Positions 25,901-33,738 of a DNA stretch of 44,449 nt are shown here, piece by piece. A program made the translations under genes and the position numbers. The stretch comes from Bryobacterales bacterium (GTDB lineage: Bacteria > Acidobacteriota > Terriglobia > Bryobacterales > Bryobacteraceae): the NCBI GenBank assembly GCA_025350625.1, contig JANXXL010000342.1:1-44449 (forward strand). The letters are read 5' to 3'. The notes beneath the pieces are model-generated. The model saw only the letters and a program-made list of their open reading frames with translations, was not told where the DNA came from and ran no database searches. Numbering within the stretch: the first letter of the stretch is position 1; each line of letters starts with the position of its first letter.

Positions 25901-27942
25901 GCACGAGCCTCGGCCCCGGCGGTGACAGCAGCGGGGATGTCTACATAGAAGCGGGCGCCAACAGGGCGATTGTCTTCGGCGCGAACCCGCGCTCCATGCT
26001 CGGAGAGGATGTGGCTGACTATTGCCAAGCCCAGTCCGGTGCCGCGGCTTTTGGTAGAGAAGTACGGCAAGAAGAGTTTTTCCTTGTCCTCGGGTGAAAT
26101 ACCGCAGCCGGTGTCCGCCACCAGAAGCTCGATTGAATCAGGGCCGGATGGGAGCGTTCGCAGCAGCAATTGCTTAACGGGCGCGTCGCGCATCGCCTCG
26201 GCCGCGTTGTCAACGAGGTTTACTACCACGCGCTTGATCTGTTCGGGGTCCACCTGAACCGGGGGCAGACCAGGGGCCAGGTCGATGCGGAGATCGATAC
26301 CATCCAGGCGGCCGAGAAACACGGCCAAGGCGTTCTTAACGATTTGATTGATCTCGCTAGGCACGGGTTGCGCGGCCGGGAAGCGTGAGAACTGGGAAAA
26401 TTCATCGGCCAGCGTTTTCACAGACTCCACCTCGCGCGAAATAGTGCGTGCGCATTCCCGCAGAGTGCGAAGGGAGGCCGGGGTCAGGCTGCCGTCGCCC
26501 ATGCGATCGAGAATGCGGCCGATGCGCTCGGCGCTGAGTGCGATGGGGGTCAGCGGATTCTTTAATTCATGCGCGATACGGCGCGCCACTTCGTGCCAGG
26601 CGGCGGCCTTCTGGGCGCGCAACAGTTCGCTGGTGTCCTCGAGAACCACCACAAATCCCTGCCCGGCCGGGGTTTGGGCCGGCAACGCGGAGACGGTGAC
26701 GGCCAGATGCAGCACCTGTGCTGGCGTATGCAATTCAATCTGGCTGGCCGCGATTCCGGTGCGGCGGGCGCGCTTCATCAGGTATTGAATTTCCTTCGCG
26801 TCCTCGCGGGAAAAGAGATCGCTCAGGTTGGCCGCGCGCTCCACCTGCTCCTGGGGAAAGAGGCCCTGGAGAGCGCGGTTCACGCGCTGGATACGGCCGT
26901 CCGCACTCACCGAAAGCACGCCCGTGGGAATACTTTCGAGAATGGTTTCCGTAAAGCGGCGGCGGCTCTCTAGCTCGTGACTGTTGGCCTCCAGTTCCTG
27001 CATCATCTCGTTGAAGGCGCGAACCAGCGTGGCCAGCTCGTCGATGGCCTTGGCGCGGACCCGGTGGCTGAGGTTGCCCTTGCGGACCTCGCGCGCGGCG
27101 ACCAACAGCGCCGAGATGGGCGAGATGATTTGGCGCGAGAGCAGCAGCGCAATCCAGGTGGCGACGAACAGAATAAACAGAGCGATCGCCAGGATGAAAA
27201 GCAGATACATCGTGCGGATGTTTTTCTTTTGCGCGGCTAACTGGCCGTATTCGGCCATATAACGATCGATTTCACTCTGGGTTCTCTGCATGTCGGCCGC
27301 GGAGCGCACCGCGAGAACCAACGTTCCGCGCCGCAAAGGAGCGCTGGCGGTGAATAGTCCGGTAGTTCCCGGCTGCAGCGCACATACGACTTTGGGGGAC
27401 GATCCCGGCACTCTGATTTCGAGCGAAGCAATGTTGTTGTCGCGGCAAAGAGCCGCATAGTTCAACGTGCCGGCGTCCATCTCAGGCAAGAGCGCGATCC
27501 AATGGGCCAGCGCATTGGCCCGGCCCTGCACCTCCGACGACAGGGCGTTATTGCTCTGCACCAGGTCCGTCCGGATGCCTTCCGCAGGACGGCTGAACCA
27601 CTTCTCGACATTGCGATTCAGGATGACATAGCTAAACAGCGCCAGGAACACCACCGGTAACAGGCTTAACGCGAGCGCGCCAGCGAGTAACTTGGTCTTG
27701 ATCCGGGAGCCTTCACGATTGGCCTGCCGTTCCAGATACAACTTGACGCCGGTCCTGATCAGCATGAATCCGAGGGTTACGGTGAGCAGGAAAATCAGCG
27801 TGGAAACGGCCCAGAAAACGAAGGTTTGTCCGGCATCGGCAGGCCCGTAGTCGCCAAAACTGAAGGAGACTTGCCAGACCACCAGCGTCAGCAGAATCGC
27901 CAATAGGGCGAGGCCGGACCAAAATAGATACCGCTTTCGCAT
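25897..27942 (-). CDS. ntrY: NtrY-type membrane sensor histidine kinase
   Basis: 681 residues. Three hydrophobic segments near the N-terminus (about 6-29, 42-65, 88-112), a periplasmic region to about 240, a fourth segment (YLLFILAIALFILFVATWIA), then HAMP (about 270-325), a PAS domain (ILESIPTGVLSVSADGRIQR), HisKA with the H-box RIAHELKNPLTPIALSAERI, and a HATPase domain with N-box VVNLVDNAAEAMRD, G1 VADTGCGIS and GTGLGLAIV. This is the NtrY layout, and its partner is the overlapping NtrX-type gene. NtrYX systems affect nitrogen metabolism, envelope or redox responses; the signal here cannot be read. Confidence 0.9.
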   Translation of the reverse strand: MRKRYLFWSGLALLAILLTLVVWQVSFSFGDYGPADAGQTFVFWAVSTLIFLLTVTLGFMLIRTGVKLYLERQANREGSRIKTKLLAGALALSLLPVVFLALFSYVILNRNVEKWFSRPAEGIRTDLVQSNNALSSEVQGRANALAHWIALLPEMDAGTLNYAALCRDNNIASLEIRVPGSSPKVVCALQPGTTGLFTASAPLRRGTLVLAVRSAADMQRTQSEIDRYMAEYGQLAAQKKNIRTMYLLFILAIALFILFVATWIALLLSRQIISPISALLVAAREVRKGNLSHRVRAKAIDELATLVRAFNEMMQELEANSHELESRRRFTETILESIPTGVLSVSADGRIQRVNRALQGLFPQEQVERAANLSDLFSREDAKEIQYLMKRARRTGIAASQIELHTPAQVLHLAVTVSALPAQTPAGQGFVVVLEDTSELLRAQKAAAWHEVARRIAHELKNPLTPIALSAERIGRILDRMGDGSLTPASLRTLRECARTISREVESVKTLADEFSQFSRFPAAQPVPSEINQIVKNALAVFLGRLDGIDLRIDLAPGLPPVQVDPEQIKRVVVNLVDNAAEAMRDAPVKQLLLRTLPSGPDSIELLVADTGCGISPEDKEKLFLPYFSTKSRGTGLGLAIVSHILSEHGARVRAEDNRPVGARFYVDIPAAVTAGAEARA

Positions 27943-27990
27943 CGGAGTTAATTAAATTATAGGGGGTTCGCGGGAGCGGGTAGCCTTTTG

Positions 27991-28260
27991 TCACCCCAGC
28001 ATCTTGCCGATGCCGCCTTCGTACTCGGGGAAATATCGTTGAATGACCGGCAACTCGAAGGAGCGCAGAATGCTGGTATTGCCTTCGCGCGCCAGGAGGA
28101 ATTCGAATGACTTCCCGATCAGCGTTTCCGCAGAAACCCGGACCCCGGTTAATTTCTGCCAGTATTCCGGGGTCAGGGTCACGAAATGCCGGGTTGTCGT
28201 AGTGCTTTCGACGCTTACCTGGTAGTTGGCCGTTCCGGAATTTTCCACGCGAATCATCAT
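27991..28260 (-). CDS. Small conserved protein of unknown function
   Basis: 89 residues, no signal peptide or membrane segment. It contains VTLTPEYWQKLTGVRVSAE, then SFEFLLAREGNTSILRSFEL and a Tyr/Phe-rich end (VIQRYFPEYEGGIGKML). I recall similar small proteins in many bacteria but no assigned function. It overlaps the end of acpS by 4 bases and reads in the same direction, so it is probably co-translated with it. Confidence 0.75.
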   Translation of the reverse strand: MMIRVENSGTANYQVSVESTTTTRHFVTLTPEYWQKLTGVRVSAETLIGKSFEFLLAREGNTSILRSFELPVIQRYFPEYEGGIGKMLG

Positions 28261-28637
28261 GATTTATCCTCCAGGATTACCATCGCGAGCGCCTGCTCTT
28301 TGGTGTGGGTGATGGACAAAGCTACGCGCTCGACGCCCAGCTTCGCAGCGATTTCCGCCGCCTTGCCGTGGAAGTTTAGAGTGGGGCGTCCAGAAGGAAG
28401 ATTGACGACTTCAAAATCGCGCCAAGCCACGCCGTGCCACCCGGTACCGAGCGCTTTCATCGCGGCCTCCTTAGCGGCGAAGCGGGCGGCATAGCGCTCG
28501 AAGCGGTTGGCCTTGCCGTCGGCGTACGCGATTTCGCGAGCAGTGAAGACCCGTTCGAGAAAACGGCGGCCGTAGCGCACAATCGCGGCTTCGATGCGCG
28601 GGATTTCACACAGATCGACACCGGAACCGAGGATCAC
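28257..28637 (-). CDS. acpS: Holo-[acyl-carrier-protein] synthase
   Basis: 126 residues, normal family length. The motifs GSGVDLCEIPRIE with the Mg-binding Asp, FLERVFTAREIAY, and ARFAAKEAAMKALGTGW with the catalytic Glu-Lys region are all present, as is the late VALSITHTKEQALAMVI. It transfers 4'-phosphopantetheine from CoA to acyl carrier protein. The start is 70 bases from the divergent DUF4126 gene. The last four bases are shared with the following small gene. Confidence 0.95.
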   Translation of the reverse strand: MILGSGVDLCEIPRIEAAIVRYGRRFLERVFTAREIAYADGKANRFERYAARFAAKEAAMKALGTGWHGVAWRDFEVVNLPSGRPTLNFHGKAAEIAAKLGVERVALSITHTKEQALAMVILEDKS

Positions 28638-28707
28638 TTCGCTAAGAGTAGCTGAGAGCGGCTCACGCTATCAACGCGAGGGATCTGCTGTGATCAAATA
28701 ATAGATC

Positions 28708-29175
28708 ATGTCCTGGTACATTTGGGCCTTTCTGATTGGCGTGATTGCGGGACTTCGTTCGATGACGGCGCCGGCCGCAGTCAGTTGGGCCGCCCGCCTG
28801 GGTTGGCTGCACCTGGAAAATACGGGCTTGGTATTCCTGGGCTCTGCATTCGCGCCATACCTTTTCACGGTGCTCGCCATCGGGGAGTTGATCGCGGATA
28901 AACTGCCGAAGACGCCCAGCCGGAAAGCGCCCGGTCCGTTTATAGGCCGCATCGTGACGGGAGCGCTCAGCGGGGCCGCGCTGGGAGCGGCTAGCCAAGG
29001 GCTGGCTGGCGGTCTGGTCGCGGGGGCTTTGGGCGCCGTCGCCGGAACCTTGGGAGGTTACGAATTTCGCGCCCGTCTGGTAAAAGCCATCGGCGGTAAG
29101 GATCTTCCCATTGCCCTGCTCGAGGACGTCATCGCGATTGGCGGTGCGATTCTAATTGTATCCCGTTTCTCATGA
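28708..29175 (+). CDS. DUF4126-family membrane protein
   Basis: 155 residues with four hydrophobic segments. The sequence AFLIGVIAGLRSMTAPAAVS at the N-terminus and GGYEFRARLVKAIGGKDLP near residue 115 match DUF4126 proteins, which are found in many soil bacteria and have no known function. The glycine/alanine-rich middle (GALSGAALGAASQGLAGGLV) is typical. It overlaps the next gene, a flavin disulfide reductase, by 4 bases, hinting at joint expression. Confidence 0.82.
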   Translation: MSWYIWAFLIGVIAGLRSMTAPAAVSWAARLGWLHLENTGLVFLGSAFAPYLFTVLAIGELIADKLPKTPSRKAPGPFIGRIVTGALSGAALGAASQGLAGGLVAGALGAVAGTLGGYEFRARLVKAIGGKDLPIALLEDVIAIGGAILIVSRFS

Positions 29176-30554
29176 CCAGACAATTTGACGCCATCGTTAT
29201 CGGTACCGGCCAAGCTGGTCCGTTTCTCACCAGACGGCTGACTGCAACTGGGATGAAAGTCGCGATCGTCGAGCGGAAGCTGTTTGGCGGAACGTGTGTC
29301 AATACCGGCTGCATACCCACCAAGACCATGGTGGCGAGCGCCTATGCGGCGCACTTGGCGCGTCGCGCTGCGGAATTTGGAGTGGTCGTCGATGGCGGCG
29401 TCAGTGTTGATATGCGGCAAGTCAAAGCGCGGAAGGATGCAATATGCGGACAGTCGCGAGAAGGACTCGAAGCTTCGCTGAAAAAGTTGGAAAACTGTAC
29501 GGTTTTTGAGGGCCACGCCAAGTTCGAGTCCTCGCGGGAAGTAAGCGTGGGAAGGGACAAGATCACGGCGGATCGGATCTTCATTAATGTCGGCGGACGC
29601 GCGATTGTGCCTCCCATGCCGGGAGTGGATCAGATTGAATACCTCACCAACAGCTCCATGATGGGCGTGGACTTTCTTCCCCGGCGCCTGATTGTTGTGG
29701 GCGGAAGCTATGTAGGTCTCGAATTCGGGCAAATGTTCCGTCGGTTTGGGAGCGAGGTTACTATTATCGAAATGGGGCCGCGCCTGATTCATCGCGAAGA
29801 TGCTGACGTATCGGCGGCGGTGCAGGAAATTATCGAGCGCGAGGGCATCGGTGTCCGTCTCAACTCCAAATGCATCAGTTTCTCGAAGGAAGGCGCGGAG
29901 ATCCGGGCGAAGGTGGATTGTAAGGACGGGTCGCCTGAAGTTAGCGGGACGCACGTGCTGCTTGCGGTGGGCCGCCGCCCCAACACTGACGATCTGGGTC
30001 TCGAGAAAGCCGCTGTGGCAATCGACGATCACGGATATATCGTCGTGGACGATCAGCTCCGCACCAGCGTCCCCGGTATTTGGGCCGTCGGCGATTGCAA
30101 TGGGAAGGGCGGATTTACGCACACGTCGTGGAACGACGCCGAGATTGTCGCAGCCAATCTTCTGGATCACGATCCGCGGCGGGTCAGTGACCGCATTACA
30201 GCCTACGCGTTGTATATCGATCCGCCATTGGGCCGCGCCGGTCTCACGGAAGCCCAAGCCCGCGATTCCCGCAGGAAGGTGCTTATTGGTAAACGCCCGA
30301 TGACGAAAGTGGGGCGGGCAGTCGAGAAGGGTGAGACGCAGGGCTTCACGAAGGTCTTGATCGATGCAGACACACGCGAAATCCTGGGCGCGGCGATCTT
30401 AGGAACCGGCGGGGATGAGGTGATTCATTCGATCCTCGATGTGATGTACGCCAAGGCGCCTTATACGGTCATCCAGCGCGCCATGCATATTCACCCGACG
30501 GTATCGGAGCTTATTCCAACAATGCTCGGAGAGCTTCAGCCGCTCGCGGACTGA
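29172..30554 (+). CDS. FAD-dependent pyridine nucleotide-disulfide oxidoreductase (mercuric-reductase-like)
   Basis: 460 residues. FAD-binding GTGQAGPFLTRRL at the N-terminus, redox-active disulfide GGTCVNTGCIPTKTM (about 36-50), NAD(P)-binding VVGGSYVGLEFGQMFRRFG near 180, second FAD motif PGIWAVGDCNG near 300, and the C-terminal dimerisation motif HIHPTVSELIP with the active-site His and Glu. It lacks the N-terminal HMA domain and the C-terminal Cys pair of true MerA, so mercury reduction is not supported. It may reduce another disulfide or quinone. It is coupled to the DUF4126 gene and ends 4 bases from the convergent cydB. Confidence 0.88.
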   Translation: MTRQFDAIVIGTGQAGPFLTRRLTATGMKVAIVERKLFGGTCVNTGCIPTKTMVASAYAAHLARRAAEFGVVVDGGVSVDMRQVKARKDAICGQSREGLEASLKKLENCTVFEGHAKFESSREVSVGRDKITADRIFINVGGRAIVPPMPGVDQIEYLTNSSMMGVDFLPRRLIVVGGSYVGLEFGQMFRRFGSEVTIIEMGPRLIHREDADVSAAVQEIIEREGIGVRLNSKCISFSKEGAEIRAKVDCKDGSPEVSGTHVLLAVGRRPNTDDLGLEKAAVAIDDHGYIVVDDQLRTSVPGIWAVGDCNGKGGFTHTSWNDAEIVAANLLDHDPRRVSDRITAYALYIDPPLGRAGLTEAQARDSRRKVLIGKRPMTKVGRAVEKGETQGFTKVLIDADTREILGAAILGTGGDEVIHSILDVMYAKAPYTVIQRAMHIHPTVSELIPTMLGELQPLAD

Positions 30555-30558
30555 CTGC

Positions 30559-31593
30559 TCATCCCGACTTAACGGGGGCAGTTTGAGTATCGCCCTTGAA
30601 AACGCGGAACAGGTACCAATAAGACGGGAACAACAACGCTCCGCCGACCGCTAGCGCCCATAGCAGCGCCTGCATCGTCGCCCGCGGCGCGCCACTATTG
30701 TGGATCGTCATTTCCGGACGCACCAGGTACGGGTACTGGGCTAGCGCCCATCCCCACAGAATCAGAATTACCTGTCCTGCTGCACACACTCGTGCAAAAC
30801 GGAAACGGCGAGTCCACAGAAATATCACCGTGCCCAGCGCCATCAGAGCGGTTGAGATCTGCAAAGGCAAAGTCCACCGGCTGTGGGCCAGGGTCGCCGT
30901 TATGGCGGGCGCTTCTTTTCCGGCCAGGAGAAACACCACCGCAGCCAGCAGCCCCGCAACCAGTTCCGCCGCAATCGCGCGCCCGCGGAAATCGTCCTGA
31001 AGGGCAGGCTCATCGGTTTCGAGCGTCAAATATGCAGCGGCAAGCAGCGCAAACAATACCACTGCGAATAGCCCCACAGCCAACGGAAAGGGCGTGAACC
31101 AAGTAAAGAAGTATCGAATCGACTCATTCGCTCCCGGCGCGCGGATTGAAGCCGAAGAGATCGCGCCGATAACCACCCCCAGCAGGACCGGCGTTACCAG
31201 GCTCGCCATCGCGAATACATTGCCTCCGCGTCCTTGTGCGTTTAGCCGGGTAGAGCCGCGGGCGCGATCTTCGGCACGAAAGATGAAGGCCGAGCCACGC
31301 AGAATCACGCCCAACAAGATCAGCAATAAGGGTACATGCAATGCCGTGAAAATCAGGGCGAAAGCGCGCGGGAAGGCCGTGAACAGCACCACCACTATTA
31401 GAATGAGCCACACGTGATTGGCTTCCCAGATCGGTCCGATGGCCTTGGCAATCAGCTCCCGCTGAGCGTTGGCGCGCGGGCCGCGGGCCAGCAGATCCCA
31501 GACGCCGCCGCCGTAGTCGGCCCCTCCCAGAACGACGTAGAACGTCAAAGCAACCATCATCGCCAAACCCAGAATGAATTCGAGCGATGGCAT
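30559..31593 (-). CDS. cydB: Cytochrome bd ubiquinol oxidase subunit II
   Basis: 344 residues with about eight or nine membrane helices. The N-terminal ALTFYVVLGGADYGGGVWDL and the conserved WEANHVWLILIVVVLFTAFP segment identify CydB. It forms the terminal oxidase heterodimer with CydA and does not itself carry the b558 and d ligands. The start codon shares one base with the cydA stop. There is no room for a cydX-type small subunit: a convergent gene ends 4 bases after the stop. Confidence 0.95.
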   Translation of the reverse strand: MPSLEFILGLAMMVALTFYVVLGGADYGGGVWDLLARGPRANAQRELIAKAIGPIWEANHVWLILIVVVLFTAFPRAFALIFTALHVPLLLILLGVILRGSAFIFRAEDRARGSTRLNAQGRGGNVFAMASLVTPVLLGVVIGAISSASIRAPGANESIRYFFTWFTPFPLAVGLFAVVLFALLAAAYLTLETDEPALQDDFRGRAIAAELVAGLLAAVVFLLAGKEAPAITATLAHSRWTLPLQISTALMALGTVIFLWTRRFRFARVCAAGQVILILWGWALAQYPYLVRPEMTIHNSGAPRATMQALLWALAVGGALLFPSYWYLFRVFKGDTQTAPVKSG

Positions 31594-32927
31594 CAGCGTA
31601 AGGCTCCTTCATCCGAGGGTACGGGCTTCATCGCGCTCGGACTCTCGCGCACCTGCCGAATTAACAGCATCACGACGGCCCCTGCCAACACCAGGTAGAT
31701 TAAGCTGATTGCAAGAAAGGGTACGATCAGCCAGGGCATAGGCGTAACTGCATCGGCGGTTCGCATGACGCCCTGAATAATCCACGGCTGGCGACCCAAC
31801 TCCGTCACCATCCATCCAGCTTCGAGCGCAAAGAAACCAAGCGGCGCCGCGGCCACTACCGCCCATAAGAAAGCTCGGGAGTTTGCCAGCGAGCGCGATC
31901 TCCATTGCCGCCATGCGGCCCACAGCGCGACAAAGATCATCGCGAAGCCTGCCGCGACCATCACCTGAAACGACAGATGCACCGGGGCAACCGGGGGCCA
32001 GACATCGCGCGGAAAGTCATTTAATCCACGCACTGGCGCATCCGCAGTGCAATAAGCAAGGAAGCTGAGCAAGCCGGGTATCTCAATGGCGTACGGAGTC
32101 CGGCGGCGTTCCACATCGGGCCACCCTCCGATTCGCAACGGCGCGCGCCTCTCGGTCGCGAATTGGCCTTCCATCGTGGCGAATTTGACGGGCTGGGTTC
32201 GCGCCACCATTTTTCCCAGTAAATCTCCGCTCAAGGGCTGGAATATGGCTCCGATTCCGCCGACTATTAGTGCGAGTCCGAGCGCGCGTTGATGGAACAG
32301 GTTGGTGTTGTCGCGCAGGAGTGCCCAGGCGTGGATGCCAGCAACCGCAAAGCCTATCGAAGCATACGCGGCCAGCAGCATGTGAATTGACTGCGGAAGC
32401 GACGCCGGATTGAGCATCGCCGCGATCGGCTGGATGTCCTGGGGCTGGCCGTCCACCAAACGAAACCCCGTTGGCGTATTCATCCAGGCATTGGCAAAAA
32501 CCACAACCATCCCGGAAGCGGCGCCCGACACCGCAATCAGTAAGCCCGCGGCGAGATGAGCGCGAGGCGATACGCGATCCCATCCGTAGAGATAAACGCC
32601 CAGGAAAATCGCTTCGGCAAAAAACGCAAAACCTTCGAGCGAGAAGGGCATCCCGATTAGGGCTCCGGCCCAACTCATGAATTTAGGCCACAGCAATCCG
32701 AGCTCAAACGACAGTACAGTGCCGGACACCGCGCCGACGGCGAAGAGCACTGCCGTACCTTTGGCCCACCGTTTCGCGAGCAATAAGTCGACTTCCCGGC
32801 CGCCGCGCAGCCAGCGCCATTCCGAGAGCACCATCAGAAGCGGCATGCCCATGCCCGCTACCGCAAACAGGATATGAAACCCGAGCGACATCGCCATTTG
32901 GGATCGGGCGGCAAGCAAATCGCTCAT
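31593..32927 (-). CDS. cydA: Cytochrome bd ubiquinol oxidase subunit I
   Basis: 444 residues. Heme ligands can be placed by motif: His in SLGFHILFAVAG (b595), Glu in SLEGFAFFAEAIFLG, His in QSIHMLLAAY and Met in FQVMVAAGF (b558), and the GWMVTELGRQPWIIQG motif near the C-terminus. The protein is about 80 residues shorter than E. coli CydA, mainly in the quinol-binding loop, so it belongs to the short-Q-loop type that includes cyanide-insensitive oxidases. It reduces oxygen with quinol electrons at low oxygen or under stress. cydB follows with a 1-base overlap. Confidence 0.95.
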   Translation of the reverse strand: MSDLLAARSQMAMSLGFHILFAVAGMGMPLLMVLSEWRWLRGGREVDLLLAKRWAKGTAVLFAVGAVSGTVLSFELGLLWPKFMSWAGALIGMPFSLEGFAFFAEAIFLGVYLYGWDRVSPRAHLAAGLLIAVSGAASGMVVVFANAWMNTPTGFRLVDGQPQDIQPIAAMLNPASLPQSIHMLLAAYASIGFAVAGIHAWALLRDNTNLFHQRALGLALIVGGIGAIFQPLSGDLLGKMVARTQPVKFATMEGQFATERRAPLRIGGWPDVERRRTPYAIEIPGLLSFLAYCTADAPVRGLNDFPRDVWPPVAPVHLSFQVMVAAGFAMIFVALWAAWRQWRSRSLANSRAFLWAVVAAAPLGFFALEAGWMVTELGRQPWIIQGVMRTADAVTPMPWLIVPFLAISLIYLVLAGAVVMLLIRQVRESPSAMKPVPSDEGALR

Positions 32928-32997
32928 TCGTGGAATAACCCTCTTTCCGATGATAGGCCCGCAGGTTAGACCTAGGTGACCGGTTATCGTTCGCTCG

Positions 32998-33396
32998 CTA
33001 GGGAGCGGCGGCGATGGCGGCGGCCGAGGCCGGAGTCTTCTGGTGGCTCTCCCAAAAAGCTCGCGCCAGGCTCGCCAGCGGCTCTCTTGCGTCCGTCAGG
33101 ATGTCGATTTCTTCATGCTCGATGGGAGCGTGATCTTTTTCTAAGATGTAAATCAGCCGGCCGCCGGCGCTGAGGGAAAATCGCACTGCGTCGGACGGTT
33201 CGTTCTCGGGAAAATGATCGCAGCGTCCTCGCGCGTATCCGCTATTGCAAATTTCGCGCTGGATGGATTCGGGAGGTTCCCTCGTGCATCCGGCTGTGCA
33301 GGTTCCGGCCCAGGCGTCGCCTAGAGGCAAGCGGGGGGGCGGGTCCCACCCGGCGGAATCCAGGCGTCGCGAAGGTTTGAAGTAGGGGCAAGCCAT
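32998..33396 (-). CDS. Cysteine-containing conserved protein of unknown function
   Basis: 132 residues from the ATG at 33396; a much longer open frame reaches back to 33855, but the extra N-terminal part is antisense to two TPR genes and has no protein-like pattern. The start MACPYFKPSRRL, then LPLGDAWAGTCTAGCTREP and CNSGYARGRCDHFPE, looks like a family I recall from Acidobacteriota. Cysteines at 3, 33, 37, 50 and 59 could bind a metal or Fe-S cluster. The second half (DAVRFSLSAGGRLIYILEKD) is a beta-rich segment. It is divergent from the TPR gene at 33433. Function unknown. Confidence 0.72.
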   Translation of the reverse strand: MACPYFKPSRRLDSAGWDPPPRLPLGDAWAGTCTAGCTREPPESIQREICNSGYARGRCDHFPENEPSDAVRFSLSAGGRLIYILEKDHAPIEHEEIDILTDAREPLASLARAFWESHQKTPASAAAIAAAP

Positions 33397-33432
33397 CGGC
33401 AATAACCGGTTAAGCGGTATCCTAGCAGATAA

Positions 33433-33738
33433 GTGACCCCGCGTATTCAGCTTCTCGAACAGATTCTGTCGCAGGACCCGTCGAGCAAACTTGCTCGTTA
33501 CGGATTGGCGATGGAATACGTCAACACAGGGGAGTGGGTACGCGCGATTCCGGAATTCGAAGCCGTGCTCGCAACCGATCCGGCGTACTCGGCGGCCTAC
33601 TATCACGGCGGCCAGACGCTCGAAAAAATGGGCCGGCTGGATGAAGCGCGCGAATTTTACCGCCGCGGCATTGCTGCTACGCGCGACCCTCATGCGCTTG
33701 GCGAGCTCGAGGCCGCGCTGAGTATACTGGGGGATTGA
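33433..33738 (+). CDS. Small TPR-repeat protein
   Basis: 101 residues. A stop codon (TAA) lies immediately before the GTG at 33433, so translation cannot begin further upstream. Three tetratricopeptide units can be seen: KLARYGLAMEYVNTGEWVRA, AYSAAYYHGGQTLEKMGRL and the following DEAREFYRRGIAATRD. No signal peptide. It overlaps the next, larger gene by 4 bases. Probably an adaptor; the partner is unknown. Confidence 0.78.
   Translation: MTPRIQLLEQILSQDPSSKLARYGLAMEYVNTGEWVRAIPEFEAVLATDPAYSAAYYHGGQTLEKMGRLDEAREFYRRGIAATRDPHALGELEAALSILGD

Noticed and set aside
29058-30257. A 399-codon minus-strand frame as a gene
   Set aside because: It is antisense to the well-supported disulfide reductase; GC-rich coding DNA often leaves the opposite strand open.
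29172-30554. Calling the flavin disulfide reductase a true mercuric reductase
   Set aside because: No HMA domain and no C-terminal Cys pair, and no other mer genes nearby.
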